Assembly: GCA_963722495.1 (NCBI GenBank)
Contig: CAVRND010000021.1
Span: 1-64,000 of the forward strand
Source: Hyphomicrobium_A sp963722495
GTDB lineage: Bacteria; Pseudomonadota; Alphaproteobacteria; Rhizobiales; Hyphomicrobiaceae
Length of the DNA: 64,000 bases
Direction of reading: 5' to 3'
The position numbers were made by a program, and so were the translations under genes. The notes beneath the pieces are model-generated. The model was given only the letters and a program-made list of their open reading frames with translations. It ran no database searches and had not been told where the DNA came from. Each line of letters begins with the position of its first letter. The first letter of the stretch is position 1. Of this stretch, positions 37,192 through 47,420 are shown piece after piece.

Positions 37192-38022
37192 ATGGCGGAG
37201 CAGGAACAGACGCCCGTCGCCCTGACCATCGCCGGATCGGATTCGTCCGGCGGCGCTGGCATCCAGGCTGACCTAAAGACATTCACGGTGCTCGGCGTTG
37301 ACGGCGCCAGCGTGCTGACGGCACTGACGGCCCAGAACACCCGCGGCGTAGCGGCGATCCTGGCCGTGCCACCGGAGTTCGTGACGCAGCAGATCGACGC
37401 CGTCGCCACCGACCTGCGCATAGCCGCGGTCAAAACCGGGATGCTCAACGACCGCGCCACGGTGCTGGCGGTGGTCGAGGGCGTGCGCCGTCACGGGCTG
37501 CACCCCCTGGTCGTCGATCCCGTCATGGTGGCGACCAGCGGCGACATGCTGCTGCAGCCCGATGCCGTGGATGCCGTGCGCCGCGAGCTGCTGCCGCTGG
37601 CCGACATCGTCACGCCCAACCTGCCGGAGGCGGCGCGGCTCCTCGGGCAGCCGGTTGCCACCGACGTGGCAGCGATGGAAACGCAGGCGCGGGCGCTGCT
37701 GGCGCTGGGGCCCAAAGCGGTGCTGCTCAAGGGCGGTCATGGCGGGGGCAGCGAAGCGGTCGACATCCTGCTGATCCGCGATGGCGAACCGGTGCGGCTG
37801 GTGCTGCCGCGCGTCGACACCAGGAACACGCATGGCACCGGCTGCACGCTGTCGGCCGCGATCGCCGCCGGCCTTGCGCTCGGCGAGTCCCTGCAAGATG
37901 CGGTCGCCTTTGCAAAGTACTTCGTTCACGCCGCTCTCCTAGCTGGCCGCGAGCTGAAAATCGGCAGTGGCTCGGGCCCTGTCGATCTTCTGCATACATC
38001 GCGCCGGCCCCGTAAATCCTGA
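37192..38022 (+). CDS. thiD: hydroxymethylpyrimidine / phosphomethylpyrimidine kinase ThiD
   Basis: ThiD phosphorylates the pyrimidine precursor of thiamine twice. The 276-residue ribokinase-fold protein has AGSDSSGGAGIQADLKTF at the start, VVDPVMVATSGD, DIVTPNLPEA, LLKGGHG and the C-terminal THGTGCTLSAAIAAGLA. AGGAG lies 5 bases before the ATG. No thiamine riboswitch is visible in the short gap after ccdA. A strong terminator follows at 38212-38245. Transketolase, a thiamine-dependent enzyme, is encoded upstream in the same direction. Confidence 0.95.
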   Translation: MAEQEQTPVALTIAGSDSSGGAGIQADLKTFTVLGVDGASVLTALTAQNTRGVAAILAVPPEFVTQQIDAVATDLRIAAVKTGMLNDRATVLAVVEGVRRHGLHPLVVDPVMVATSGDMLLQPDAVDAVRRELLPLADIVTPNLPEAARLLGQPVATDVAAMETQARALLALGPKAVLLKGGHGGGSEAVDILLIRDGEPVRLVLPRVDTRNTHGTGCTLSAAIAAGLALGESLQDAVAFAKYFVHAALLAGRELKIGSGSGPVDLLHTSRRPRKS

Positions 38023-38211
38023 GTTCTCTAGCTGCGGTGAGGGCAACCTGTGGCGCCGCTGCATCGACCATTTCTGAATATGGTTTGGACCTCTTGCGGG
38101 CGGCTCGGGGTTCTGTAACAAATTTGGCCAACGCGATGCTGCGGCGTCGTTTTCAAGCTCCGGGGGGAGCGTCGGGCCGGCGATTAGGGGCGCCACCCGA
38201 CTTGGCTGAAG

Positions 38212-38245
38212 AACCGGTCCGGAACTTCCGGGCCGGTTTCTTTTT
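38212..38245 (+). terminator. strong intrinsic terminator downstream of thiD
   Basis: An 11-bp stem (AACCGGTCCGG / CCGGGCCGGTT, one G-T pair) with a 5-base loop, followed by TTTCTTTTT. The preceding stretch 38023-38211 has no ORF but contains another stem (GTCGGG ... CCCGAC, about 38171-38201); it may be a long 3' UTR or a separate small RNA. Confidence 0.88.
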
Positions 38246-38352
38246 GTGCCACCCGCAACGGCCTTTTCCTTACCGCCCCAGCATCCAGTAGAAGGTCGCA
38301 GCAAGGTTCGGCCGTCGCGTGCCGTGCCGCGAGATACGCCGTCGGGGACGGG

Positions 38353-39618
38353 ATGCAGGCGCTGACCTATCTGCTGGGCAACGGCCCGACGGCGAGCCCG
38401 CTCGGGCTGCGCATCTCGCTGTTCTTCGGCGCCCTGTTCCTCGCCTACGGGGTGGTCGTTCCCTACTTCCCGGTTTGGCTCAACGCGCGTGGGCTGGACC
38501 CGCTGCAGATATCGACCGTCACCGCGCTGCCGCTGTTCATTCGCCTGCTGGTCACGCCGTCGATCGGTCTGCTGGCCGACCGGCTCGGCAACTACCGGCT
38601 GGTGATCGTGACGCTCGCTTGGTCGGCGCTAGCGCTGATCCTCGCGCTCAGCCTCGTCGGCGGCTACCTGCCGATCCTCGTCATCGGCGTCGCCTTCCTG
38701 CTCGCCAACGGCACCATGCTGCCGCTGATCGAGACCATCGCCGTGGGCGGGGTACGCACGCAGGGGCTCGACTACGGGCGCATGCGGCTGTGGGGGTCGA
38801 TCACCTTCATCATCGCCAACTTCGTCGGCGGCATCGCCATCGAGGCGCTGGGCGGGAGCTTCGCGCTATGGATGATCGCCTTCGCCGCGGTCTCGACCAT
38901 CGCCGCCGCGCATGCGCTGCCGCCGCCGCCGGTCACCGCGCAAACCGTGACGACGCAGCGGGTCAGCTGGCGCACCTCTTCGCCGGCGCGGCTCCTGCAA
39001 TCGCGGCTGTTCATCCTGTTCCTGATCGCCATAGGCTGCACGCATGGGGCGCACGCGACGTTCTATACGTTCGGAGCCCTGCACTGGCAGGCGCAGGGCC
39101 TGTCCGCCGCCTGGGTCGGCACGCTGTGGGCCATCGGCGTCTTCGCCGAGGTGGTGCTGTTCGCGCTGTCCGCCCCGGTGGTCCAGCGCTTCGGCCCGGC
39201 ACAACTGATCGTCGCCGGCGCCGGCGCGTCGGTGGTGCGCTGGGGCGTGATGGCGTTCGATCCGCCGCTGGGCGTCCTCATACCGCTGCAAGTGCTGCAC
39301 GCGCTGACCTACGGCGCGGCCCACCTCGGCGCCATCCTGTTCATCACCCGCGCCGTGCCCCACAAAGGCATGGGCAGCGCGCAGGCGTTCTACGCCACCA
39401 TCGCCGCCGGGCTGGCGCTGGGAATCGTCGGGCTCGTCTCGGGCGCGCTGTTCGCGCAAATCGGCGGCGCGGTGTTCCTGGTGCCGACGTTCGTGTCCGT
39501 GATCGGCTGCACGGCCGGCGTGATGCTGTGGCGCGGCTGGGACGGGGGCGCATTGTGGACCGACGAGGCGCAAACGGCGGTTGTGCCTAGCCCCACAGCT
39601 CCGGCAGCGGCGGGCTGA
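38353..39618 (+). CDS. MFS transporter, phenylpropionate-permease-like
   Basis: A 421-residue inner-membrane protein with 12 predicted helices. The first is preceded by SPLGLRISLFFGALFLAYGV, and the loop between helices 2 and 3 carries the MFS motif GLLADRLGNYR. GRMRLWGSITFIIAN and the second-half repeat LWAIGVFAEVVLFALSAPVVQRFG resemble the HcaT/LacY-like (MFS_1_like) group. The substrate is unknown. Its last 32 bases overlap the end of the converging epimerase gene. Confidence 0.88.
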   Translation: MQALTYLLGNGPTASPLGLRISLFFGALFLAYGVVVPYFPVWLNARGLDPLQISTVTALPLFIRLLVTPSIGLLADRLGNYRLVIVTLAWSALALILALSLVGGYLPILVIGVAFLLANGTMLPLIETIAVGGVRTQGLDYGRMRLWGSITFIIANFVGGIAIEALGGSFALWMIAFAAVSTIAAAHALPPPPVTAQTVTTQRVSWRTSSPARLLQSRLFILFLIAIGCTHGAHATFYTFGALHWQAQGLSAAWVGTLWAIGVFAEVVLFALSAPVVQRFGPAQLIVAGAGASVVRWGVMAFDPPLGVLIPLQVLHALTYGAAHLGAILFITRAVPHKGMGSAQAFYATIAAGLALGIVGLVSGALFAQIGGAVFLVPTFVSVIGCTAGVMLWRGWDGGALWTDEAQTAVVPSPTAPAAAG

Positions 39619-40573
39619 TCCAGCCGTCTTGGATGGCGAGCGGCGGTTCGCGGTCGCGGGCCAGCAGCAGCGGACCGTCGAGGTCGACCCAGTCGGCGTA
39701 GCTTGCAAGCAGCAGCGCCGGCGCCGCGGCGAGCGAAGTCCCCACCATCGACCCGACCATGATCTTGAAGCCGCGCGCCTTTGCCGCCTGCGCCATGGCC
39801 AGGGCTTCGGTGAGGCCGCCGGTCTTGTCGAGCTTGATGTTGACGGCATCGTAGCGGCCGGCGAGCCGAGCAAGATCGGCGCCGGTGTGGGCGCTTTCGT
39901 CGGCGCAAATCGGAACGGCGCGCTCGATATCCGTCAGCGCCTCGTCGGCCTCGGCGGGTAGCGGCTGCTCGATCAGCTCGACATGGGCGGCCGCAGCGGC
40001 GGCAAGGAACGGCGCCAGCTGATCCGGCGTCCAGGCCTCGTTGGCGTCGGCGACGAGGCGCGCGTCGGGGCGCGCGGCGCGGACGGCGGCCATGCGTTCG
40101 GGGTCGCCGTCGCCGCCGAGCTTCAGTTTGAGCAGTTTCAGGTGCGGCACCGCCTTGGCGTCCTGCGCCATCCGCCCCGGATCGCCGAGGCTGAGCGTGT
40201 AGCAGGTCATGGCGGTAAGCGGGGCGGGGACCCCGGCGAGCTCCCAGGCGCGCTTGCCGGCGCGTTTGGCTTCGAGATCCCATAGGGCGCAATCGAGTGC
40301 ATTGCGCGCAGCACCGGCAGGCAGCAGCGCCGGCAACCGCTCACGGCTCAGAGGACCGTGGAGGCCGCGCAGGGCGCGCAGCGCGTCATCGACCGTCTCG
40401 CCATAGCGCGCATAGGGGACGGCCTCGCCGCGGCCGGTGTGGCCGCCACCGGCGACGTTTGTGACGACGACGTGTGCTTCCGTCTTGGCGCCGCGGGCGA
40501 TGACGAAGGGTTTGGCAAGTGGCCACGCTTCGGCGGCGGCCTCAACGAGATGGGCTTCGCCGGAGGAGGACAT
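39587..40573 (-). CDS. dgcA: dipeptide epimerase (L-Ala-D/L-Glu type), enolase superfamily
   Basis: A 328-residue enolase-superfamily enzyme expected to epimerise L-Ala-D-Glu from recycled peptidoglycan. It has the acid-base lysine pair KLKLGG, metal ligands in VADANEAW (Asp), IEQPLP (Glu) and CADESAH (Asp), and the second catalytic lysine in NIKLDKTGG. The start MSSSGEAHLVEA at 40573 is preceded by no strong ribosome site but fits the family length; the open frame upstream overlaps the next gene. Other dipeptide substrates are possible in this family. Confidence 0.88.
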   Translation of the reverse strand: MSSSGEAHLVEAAAEAWPLAKPFVIARGAKTEAHVVVTNVAGGGHTGRGEAVPYARYGETVDDALRALRGLHGPLSRERLPALLPAGAARNALDCALWDLEAKRAGKRAWELAGVPAPLTAMTCYTLSLGDPGRMAQDAKAVPHLKLLKLKLGGDGDPERMAAVRAARPDARLVADANEAWTPDQLAPFLAAAAAAHVELIEQPLPAEADEALTDIERAVPICADESAHTGADLARLAGRYDAVNIKLDKTGGLTEALAMAQAAKARGFKIMVGSMVGTSLAAAPALLLASYADWVDLDGPLLLARDREPPLAIQDGWISPPLPELWG

Positions 40574-40580
40574 GTGCTCG

Positions 40581-43404
40581 TCAGCCGAGGCGGCCGGAGG
40601 CGTGGGCGAGGAACAGATAGACGCGGCCCGTATCGGACACGAGCTGGCCGTGCGACAGGCGGCCGCTCGGATCGCGCTGGTCGGACTCGGTGATGATGCG
40701 CTCGAAATCGGCGAGGTAGCGGCCCACCGTGCGCGACAGCTCGCCGTCGTTGCGGCAGCGGTGGCTGATGTCGTCGAAGACGGCGCGGCCCTCGTTGCCG
40801 TAGATGCTGCGCACCATGACGCCACGCTGGCCGGAGCGCAGACGCTGCCAGATGGCGGCAGCGGTGGCGGGATCGAGCGCGCGGGCTATGGCTTCGAGGT
40901 CGAGGTTGAATGCGGCGGGCGCGGGACGCGGGGCGCCGGCATGGCCTTGCGGTTGGCCCTGGGCCTGGCCGTGGCCGTCTTCATCGCGCGAGGCGCGAGC
41001 GAGCAGATCGCCGAGCGACCAGCCTTCGCGGTTATCGGGCGGCGCACCGCGCTGGCGCTGCCGGTTGCCGAGCTCCTGCGCGATGGTCGACGACAGCGAG
41101 GTGATCGAGCGGGCCTGCTCGTGCGCGCGCGGCGGTGCGTGAGGTGTGGCCGGTAGTGCCTCTGACTGATGATGCGGCGGAGGCGTGACGTCGCGCTGCA
41201 CGGCGGAACGCGAGGCGAGCTGCGAGAGCTGATCGAGCGCCTTGATCTGATCGTGCAAAGCGCGGCGCATGCCTTCCGAGCTTTCATGGGCGGCGACGGG
41301 TAGGCGCTCGACCTCGCTGCGCAGGCGCGCCTGCTCGGCGGCAATGTCGGCAGTGGCGCGGGCGGCTTGCTGGCGCATTTCCTCGGAAGTCGCGGCAAAG
41401 CGGTTGCTGAGGGAGCCGAGTTCGGTGGTCATGGTCGTCGACACCGAGGTCAGGCGGTGGCGGAGGTCTTCCAGCGTGCGCTCGCTCTCGGCGCTGGTGT
41501 GCGCGCGCATGCGCTCCAGCTCGCCGCGGGCTCGCAGGTCGGCTTCCGACAGCGAGCCTTCCATGGTGGAGGAGTAGTCGCCGACGAAGCTCGAGAACTC
41601 CTCGGCCTTGCCGGACAGAAGATCCAGCGTCTGCGTCAGCTCCGCGTGGCGGTTCTGCAGCGTCTTGTCGATCTTGAAGTTGGCGGTCTCGAGCGCGTTG
41701 GCCGCCTTCATGATCTGCTGGCCCTGGCTCTCGAAGCGGCCTGTGACGCCGCTGATCTGGTTCAGCAGGTTCTCGGAGATGTTCTTCAGAAGGTCGGACT
41801 GGCCGGCGAGGCCTTCCATCGCCTTGATCGACTGGCGGGTGATGTTCTCGGAAGCGCGGCGCACCGAGTTGATGCCATGCATCAGGGACTCGTCGAGGTC
41901 GCTCGCCTGCTTGCCGATGGTCTCGCGGAAGCTGATGGCATGCGCGTCGAGCGCGTTGGTCAGCGCCTGCGTCTTGTCGACCACAGCGGTGTCGATGGCG
42001 CTGGTCGAACGCATGATCGACTCATCGAAGAGCCGCAGGCGTTCGCCGAAGGCCTCATCCAGCGAGCGTGTACGCTCCACGAGCTGGTAGTCGAGCGCCT
42101 GGGCGCGGTTGGCGAGCGCAGCGTCGAGAGCGCGTGCGTACTCCTCGAAGACGGTCTGCAGGTTCTCGGTGCGGTTGCCGAGCGAGCTATCCAGCTGCTG
42201 CAGCTGGCTGTCGAAGGTGATCTGCATCTGCTCGGCGCGGGTGCCGAGGGCGGTGCCAAGTGCGGAGGTGTAGTTCTCGAGCACGTTCTGCAGCTGCTCG
42301 GTGCGTCCGCCGACTGCGGTCTCCAGGCTGCCGACGCTCGTCGCCAGCGAGGATTTCGAGGTTTGTGAGGTTCTCGCCGGCGCCCTCGATGACCTTGGCC
42401 AGTTTGACCTGCTGGTCCGAAAGCTTCTCGATCAGCGTCGGGATTTCGCTGCCCAGCCGCATCAGGCTTTCGGTGACCCGGTCGGAGGTGTTGACCAGGG
42501 CATGGCGCTCGCCGGACAGCTCGGAAATGAGGCCGCGGATCTTGCGCTCGTTGTCCTCGTAGGAGCGCTCGAGCACGGAGACTTCGTTGTGCACCATGGC
42601 TTCGAGTTCGCCAGCGCGGCCGAGGGCGCGCGACACGGCGTCGTTCATGAAGCCGACCTGGCGGCGCACCGCCTGGCCCAGCGAGGCGGCGTTCTGCTCG
42701 GCGAGACGATCGGGCTCGGCGAGGCGAATGGCGACCTCGGTCATGGTCGAGGACCTGAGGCGCAGCTCTTCGGTGCGCCAGGCGAGCAGGGCCATCAGCC
42801 ACAGCATCGCGATGGGCACGATGATGGCGGCGATGGTGAGGAACGTCGTCGGCCGCGTGACGAGGTCGAGCAAGCCGAGAACCGGTGCGTCGGTTCCGAT
42901 CGAGGCAAGCGCGAACGCGACGCCGATCGCCGCCCAGATGATGCTGGCGATGGTGGCGAACTTGAAGGGCGCGTTCGACGGTTTCTGCTGCAGCGCGAAG
43001 ATGAGGCCGCCGATGCTGGGGCCGTCGTCGTTGGCGGCGATGCGGTTGCGCGACGGGCCGGCGGCCCGCCGGCGTGCCATGCGCCGACGCGGCGTGGCGT
43101 CGGTGGGCTCTACTTCGGGATGGAGGTCGTCGAGCAGCGATTTTTCTTCGACCGGCAGCTCTGCGGCGGGCGGCGGCGTTTCGGTCTGGGTGTCGGCGGC
43201 AGGTTGAGCAACAGCTGCGCCGGGCAGGGGAGGCGGCAACAGCTGCATAGGCGGGGTGTGTTTGAACGGCGGCTCGCTGCCGTTGTCGGCGTCGGTCGAG
43301 CTCGGAGCGCTGCCTTCGGCGGGTAGCGAAAGGGTCGGCTCGGGCCGAACCTCGCCGTCCTCAGCGTCGAGCGTGCTCTTGTCGTGCGCCATTGCCCCGT
43401 CCAT
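40581..43404 (-). CDS. large coiled-coil membrane protein resembling growth pole ring (GPR) protein (one frame break near 42340)
   Basis: The reconstructed protein of about 940 residues has an acidic/proline-rich N-terminus, a basic patch (RRRMARRRAAG), two helices (about residues 145-165 and 185-210), then a long coiled coil. The segment EVAIRLAEPDRLAEQNAAS and the later QQVKLAKVIEGAGENL closely resemble, from memory, GPR/RgsE proteins that form a ring at the growing pole of Rhizobiales. The coiled coil has repeats of about 22 residues with the pattern L-x-x-A-L-x-x-R-x-x-x-L. Known GPR proteins are much longer (about 2,000 residues), so this is a short form or relative. The frame changes near 42340; the span fits one extra base. 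A divergent Hpt gene lies upstream. Confidence 0.72.
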
Positions 43405-43743
43405 GCCTGACGCGTCTCCCCCGTGATTGCTTCAAGAGCACGCGACTTGAACGGGAAGTCTGCCAGCAAATCGGGGCGGCGTACGGCCTCCCCACAAGGC
43501 CAACTTCAACGCCTGCCGTCAGAAATGCTAAATCCACCCGTCTCCCAACGCTTGGCCGGAGTTTGGGGCAAAAGAAAGGTTCAACAGCCTTCGCCCCGCG
43601 GCATACGCGCGTGTGAGTTGGCCGAAGGTTAATCCTCAAGTTGGAGCGGCGCAATTTACGGGCGTTTATAAGCTGTGTGTGAGGGTCGTTGCCCGCCCAC
43701 GTAGATGTGCGGAAACCCCGTTTAGGCGGTCCGGGGCCTCAAT

Positions 43744-44148
43744 GTGACGGATAGCGATATGCCGGCAGGCGATTCTCTCGACGAGCAGAGCGGCGCGAGC
43801 AAAGCCGGCGGCGACGGCGCGCCGATCGATTTGGCGCATCTGCGCCGCTACACGATGGGTGACAGCGGGTTGGAGCTTGAAATCCTCGGGCTGTTCGCCG
43901 ACCAGCTCCCCATCACCATCGGTGCTCTGTTGAATGCGTCCACCGAGAAAGATTGGGCTATGGCTGCGCACACGTTGAAAGGGTCTTCCCGAGCCGTAGG
44001 CGCCTGGCCACTGGCGGCGATTGCGGAGGGTGCGGAGCGGCTGCACGGCCTGCCGGATGAGGATGTGCGGCGCGCCGTAGTCTGCCGCCTCGAGACGGCA
44101 GCGGGCGAGGCACGCGAATACATTGCCTCGCTGGCCCGCGCCGCCTAG
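43744..44148 (+). CDS. Hpt domain phosphotransfer protein
   Basis: A single-domain histidine phosphotransfer protein of 134 residues. The phosphorylated histidine is H76 in AAHTLKGSSRAVGA, the standard Hpt motif. It starts at GTG 43744 or ATG 43759. It would relay phosphate between hybrid kinases and response regulators; no partners are adjacent. It is divergent from the GPR-like gene, with a 339-base gap (43405-43743) in which I see no other feature. Confidence 0.88.
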   Translation: MTDSDMPAGDSLDEQSGASKAGGDGAPIDLAHLRRYTMGDSGLELEILGLFADQLPITIGALLNASTEKDWAMAAHTLKGSSRAVGAWPLAAIAEGAERLHGLPDEDVRRAVVCRLETAAGEAREYIASLARAA

Positions 44149-44293
44149 TCCAACCGCCCACCTTGCGACCCTCCTACGCTTGAATTTGCTGGTGCCGCCG
44201 ATTATTGGTGCGGGGCATTGACCGCCGTTTGCGGCGCCTTTGCCCGGCCGCACTCCTGCGCCAGCCCGCCAAACGGAGTTCCACGCAAACGCG

Positions 44294-44612
44294 ATGAAGG
44301 TCACTTTTATTCAGCCGGACAGTAGCGAGCAGGTAATCGAGACCGATACGGGTCTAACGCTCATGGAATCGGCAAAGATGAACGATGTGCCCGGGATCGA
44401 GGCCGAGTGCGGCGGTGCCTGCGCCTGCGCGACCTGTCACGTCTACGTTGACGATGCTTGGCGCGAGAAGACCGGTACGCCATCTCAAATGGAAGAGGAT
44501 ATGCTCGACTTCGCCTTCGATGTGCGCGAATTCGAGCCGCCTCAGCTGCCAGATCAAACTGACGCCAGAGCTCGACGGGCTCGTCGTGCGCGTGCCGGCG
44601 AAGCAGTTCTGA
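44294..44612 (+). CDS. adrenodoxin-type [2Fe-2S] ferredoxin (one frame break near 44532)
   Basis: The reconstructed ferredoxin of 105 residues begins MKVTFIQPDSSEQVIE and has three cluster cysteines in CGGACACATCHVYV (C-x5-C-x2-C). The fourth cysteine lies in RLSCQIKLT, which is seen only after the frame change near GAATTCGAG (44530-44538); removing one base gives a standard C-terminus LDGLVVRVPAKQF. Without correction the product loses its fourth ligand, so a sequence error is likely. It lies 19 bases before a ferredoxin reductase gene, an expected redox pair that could feed P450s or iron-sulfur assembly. Confidence 0.92.
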
Positions 44613-44631
44613 AAATTCGAAAGGGTAGCGG

Positions 44632-45684
44632 ATGAGCTCCGACGCCAGTCCGGCCACGGCTACGGTTCCGATCGAAACCGATGCGGTGATCATCGGCGCC
44701 GGCCCGGTCGGGCTGTTCGCCGTCTTCGAGCTGGGGCTCGTCGACGTCAAGGCACACGTCGTCGACATCCTCGACAAGCCCGGCGGACAATGCGCCGAGC
44801 TCTATCCCGAGAAGCCGATCTACGACATCCCGGGCCTGCCGATCGTCTCCGGTCAGGAGCTGACCGAGCGCCTGCTGCAGCAGATCGAGCCGTTCGGCGC
44901 CGAGCTGCACCTCGGCGAGCGCATCGACGAACTCGAGCAGCTGCCCGACGGACGCTTCCGTCTCAAGACCGACGCCGGCACGGAGTTCGTCTGCAAGGTG
45001 GTGGTGATTGCCGCCGGCGGCGGTTCGTTCACGCCCAAGCGTCCGCCGCTCGAAGGGATCGAGGCCTTCGAGGGCAAGTCGGTGGTCTATTCGGTGCGCC
45101 GCATGGAGACGATGAAGGACAAGCAGATCCTCATCGTCGGCGGCGGCGATAGCGCGCTCGACTGGACGCTCAGCCTGCAGCCTCTGGCCAAGAGTTTGAC
45201 GCTGCTGCACCGGCGCGACGATTTCCGCGCCGCTCCGCACTCGGTCGAAAAGATGCGCAAGCTGGTCGAGGCCGGCGCCGTGCGCCTGATGATCGGTCAG
45301 GTGGGCGCGCTGCACGGCAGCGGCGATGCGCTTGAGGGCGCTACCATCAAGACCAAGGACGGCGAGGAGCGCATCGACGTCGATGTGATGTTGCCGTTCT
45401 TCGGGCTGACCATGAAGCTCGGGCCCGTCGCCAACTGGGGCCTGGCGCTCAACGAGAACCTTATCCCCGTCGATACCGAGAAGTTCGAGACGAGCGTCAA
45501 AGGCATCTTCGCCGTCGGCGACATCAATACCTATCCGGGCAAGCTCAAGCTGATCCTGTCGGGCTTCCACGAGGTGGCGCTGATGGCGCAGCAGGCCGCC
45601 AAGATCGTCTATCCGGGCAAGAAGCTGCTGTTCCAGTACACGACGTCGTCGTCGAGCCTGCAGAAGAAGCTGGGCGTCAGCTGA
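44632..45684 (+). CDS. TrxR-like ferredoxin-NADP+ reductase
   Basis: A 350-residue flavoprotein with an FAD-binding GAGPVGLFAVFELG near residue 22, an NADPH-binding LIVGGGDSALDW near residue 166 and the C-terminal GIFAVGDINTYPGKLKLI. It lacks the redox C-x-x-C of thioredoxin reductase, which defines the TrxR-like FNR group (YumC/YcgT type). It reduces ferredoxin with NADPH; the ferredoxin is encoded just upstream. Its stop overlaps the end of the converging acetyltransferase gene by 8 bases. Confidence 0.93.
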   Translation: MSSDASPATATVPIETDAVIIGAGPVGLFAVFELGLVDVKAHVVDILDKPGGQCAELYPEKPIYDIPGLPIVSGQELTERLLQQIEPFGAELHLGERIDELEQLPDGRFRLKTDAGTEFVCKVVVIAAGGGSFTPKRPPLEGIEAFEGKSVVYSVRRMETMKDKQILIVGGGDSALDWTLSLQPLAKSLTLLHRRDDFRAAPHSVEKMRKLVEAGAVRLMIGQVGALHGSGDALEGATIKTKDGEERIDVDVMLPFFGLTMKLGPVANWGLALNENLIPVDTEKFETSVKGIFAVGDINTYPGKLKLILSGFHEVALMAQQAAKIVYPGKKLLFQYTTSSSSLQKKLGVS

Positions 45685-46914
45685 GCGGCGTCCAGCGCCC
45701 GTAGCGCGCGGCGATGAAGCGGCCGAACGGCGTTGGCAGGGCGGAAAGCGCTGACTTCATCGCCGGCCGTACGCCGCCGAGATACAGCCGCGCATAGGCC
45801 TTGCCCTTGAGCGTGACGGGCAACGCCCAATCGTTGACGCCGATCGTGTTGTGCGCCAAGCCGCGCCTTGTAGGCATCGGCGGGCGCCAGAAGATCGAAG
45901 GTCGAGAAGCCCTCGGTGAATGCTTCCGCGATGGCGCGCTCCAGCATCATCATCCCCACGCTCGCCTTTTCGAAACGCGGATCGAACGCCACCACGTGCC
46001 CGGCCATGTAGTCCTTGCACGTGATGACGATGCTGGCGGCGGCGGCGCTGGCCGTCGCACTCGAGGGCGACCACGCGGCAGCCCGCCGGCCTGCCGGCAT
46101 CGCCGGCAACATCGGCAAAGAAGGCGTCGAAACGCGGGTCGGCGAGAGCCGGGGAGATCAATCCGCGCTCCTGCAGTTGGGCGCGTTTCCACGCGATTGT
46201 CTCGAGCGCAAGGGCGCTCGCCGCCGCGTTGCCGGCCTGCTGCACGAAGGCGACGGATCCGAGCTTGGCGAGGTTCTTGGCCATCGAGCGCCGGCGGTTG
46301 CGCGACGGGGTCGCGGTGTCTGCATCTTCGCGGCGCGCAAACATCGCCGTACGGCGCTGCGCGCAGAAGGCGCCGAGTTCGGCGATGAGCGGCGCGATGG
46401 CGGCGTCCTCGCGCACGCGCGGCAGCCAGACGAGGTCCGGCTTGATCGAGGCGATGATATTCGCCCACGCGGCGCGCAGCTGAGGGAGAGGTTCGGTGCC
46501 GCTATCCATCAGCACGTCGCAGTATTGGCTGACGGGATCGCCCATCCACGAGAGCTGGACGAGCCCCGCGACGCGCTGGGTAACGAGCGGCCAGACCATG
46601 ACTAGTCGTCCGGCACGCCGGCCGGTGACGACGGCGAGCTGCTGACCGCGGCCTTCACGCAGGTAGTGGTTGCACCAGTGCCAATTCCAATTGAACGTCT
46701 GGAAGGCCTGCTCGCCACGGCCGGCGCGATCGAAGAGCGTGTTCCAGTCCGCCGCGAGGGCATCGAAGCCGGCGCGGGTGGTGATGATCTCGAAACTGCA
46801 CGGCTCCGCGGCGCGGCCCGGCTCAGCGGCAACGGCAAGGGCCGCGCGATCCTCGCCCCCCTCGAATGGGATGTCGTCGCGCGATTTGCGGGCGGCGCCG
46901 GACGCTGAACTCAT
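45677..46914 (-). CDS. CelD-like GNAT acetyltransferase (two frame breaks)
   Basis: The reconstructed protein of 411 residues begins MSSASGAARKSRDD. The first half has FEIITTRAGFDALAADWNTLFD and QTFNWNWHWCNHYL, typical of CelD/BcsL-like proteins implicated in polysaccharide synthesis; the second half is a GNAT domain (KDYMAGHVVAFDPRFEKASVG and LLAPADAYKARL, then VNDWALPVTLKGKAYA). Frame changes near 46050 and near 45865 are consistent with two extra bases. The acceptor substrate is unknown. Confidence 0.8.
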
Positions 46915-47004
46915 TCGTGCTTCCGAGGTCTGTACCACTGAGGATGCCGCTCCCGATGTGCGCAGTGCGGAGCAAGCTGCGTGCCACGGCAAGTGTTAAA
47001 GCCC

Positions 47005-47364
47005 TCAGAGTGTTGCGATTTCGACAACGCTCAGGATGATGAGCGTGCACACCAACGCCCATACGACCGCGCGCCCCCGCGCAGAGGTCGGTCCGCGGTC
47101 GAGAACCAGCAGGGTTGCGAGCACGGTCGCCCCGCAAAGGTTAATGACGATGCAGCCCGCGAGGCCGAGCCCATGGCCGCGGGACGTGCCCTCGATGAAC
47201 AGCGCGCCGGCGATACCGATTAGCAGCGCTCCGCACAGCCGCGGCCAGTAGCCCGTATCGGGACGCGGCAAGCCGAGGATGCGCAGGGTCGTTAAAGGCG
47301 TAAGCGCCAGCAGCAGGCCCGGAATGAGCTTCAGGAGAGTTTCAAGCCACAGGAGCTGCTGCAC
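47005..47364 (-). CDS. small integral membrane protein
   Basis: A 119-residue protein with three or four hydrophobic helices (LLKLIPGLLLALTPLTTLRILG, LCGALLIGIAGALFIEG, LAGCIVINLCGATVLATLLVL, and VVWALVCTLIILSVVE). There is no signal peptide or known motif. It lies between the lipoprotein gene and the acetyltransferase gene, all on the minus strand. Confidence 0.6.
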   Translation of the reverse strand: MQQLLWLETLLKLIPGLLLALTPLTTLRILGLPRPDTGYWPRLCGALLIGIAGALFIEGTSRGHGLGLAGCIVINLCGATVLATLLVLDRGPTSARGRAVVWALVCTLIILSVVEIATL

Positions 47365-47420
47365 TTAAGCGGTGCTCCGATGCGTTCGCATGCGCGGCTT
47401 CAGCAGCGCAATGCCCGGCT

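Noticed and set aside
38040..38250. A thiamine riboswitch near thiD
   Set aside because: The region is downstream of thiD, and no THI-box core (CTGAGA with its partner elements) is present.
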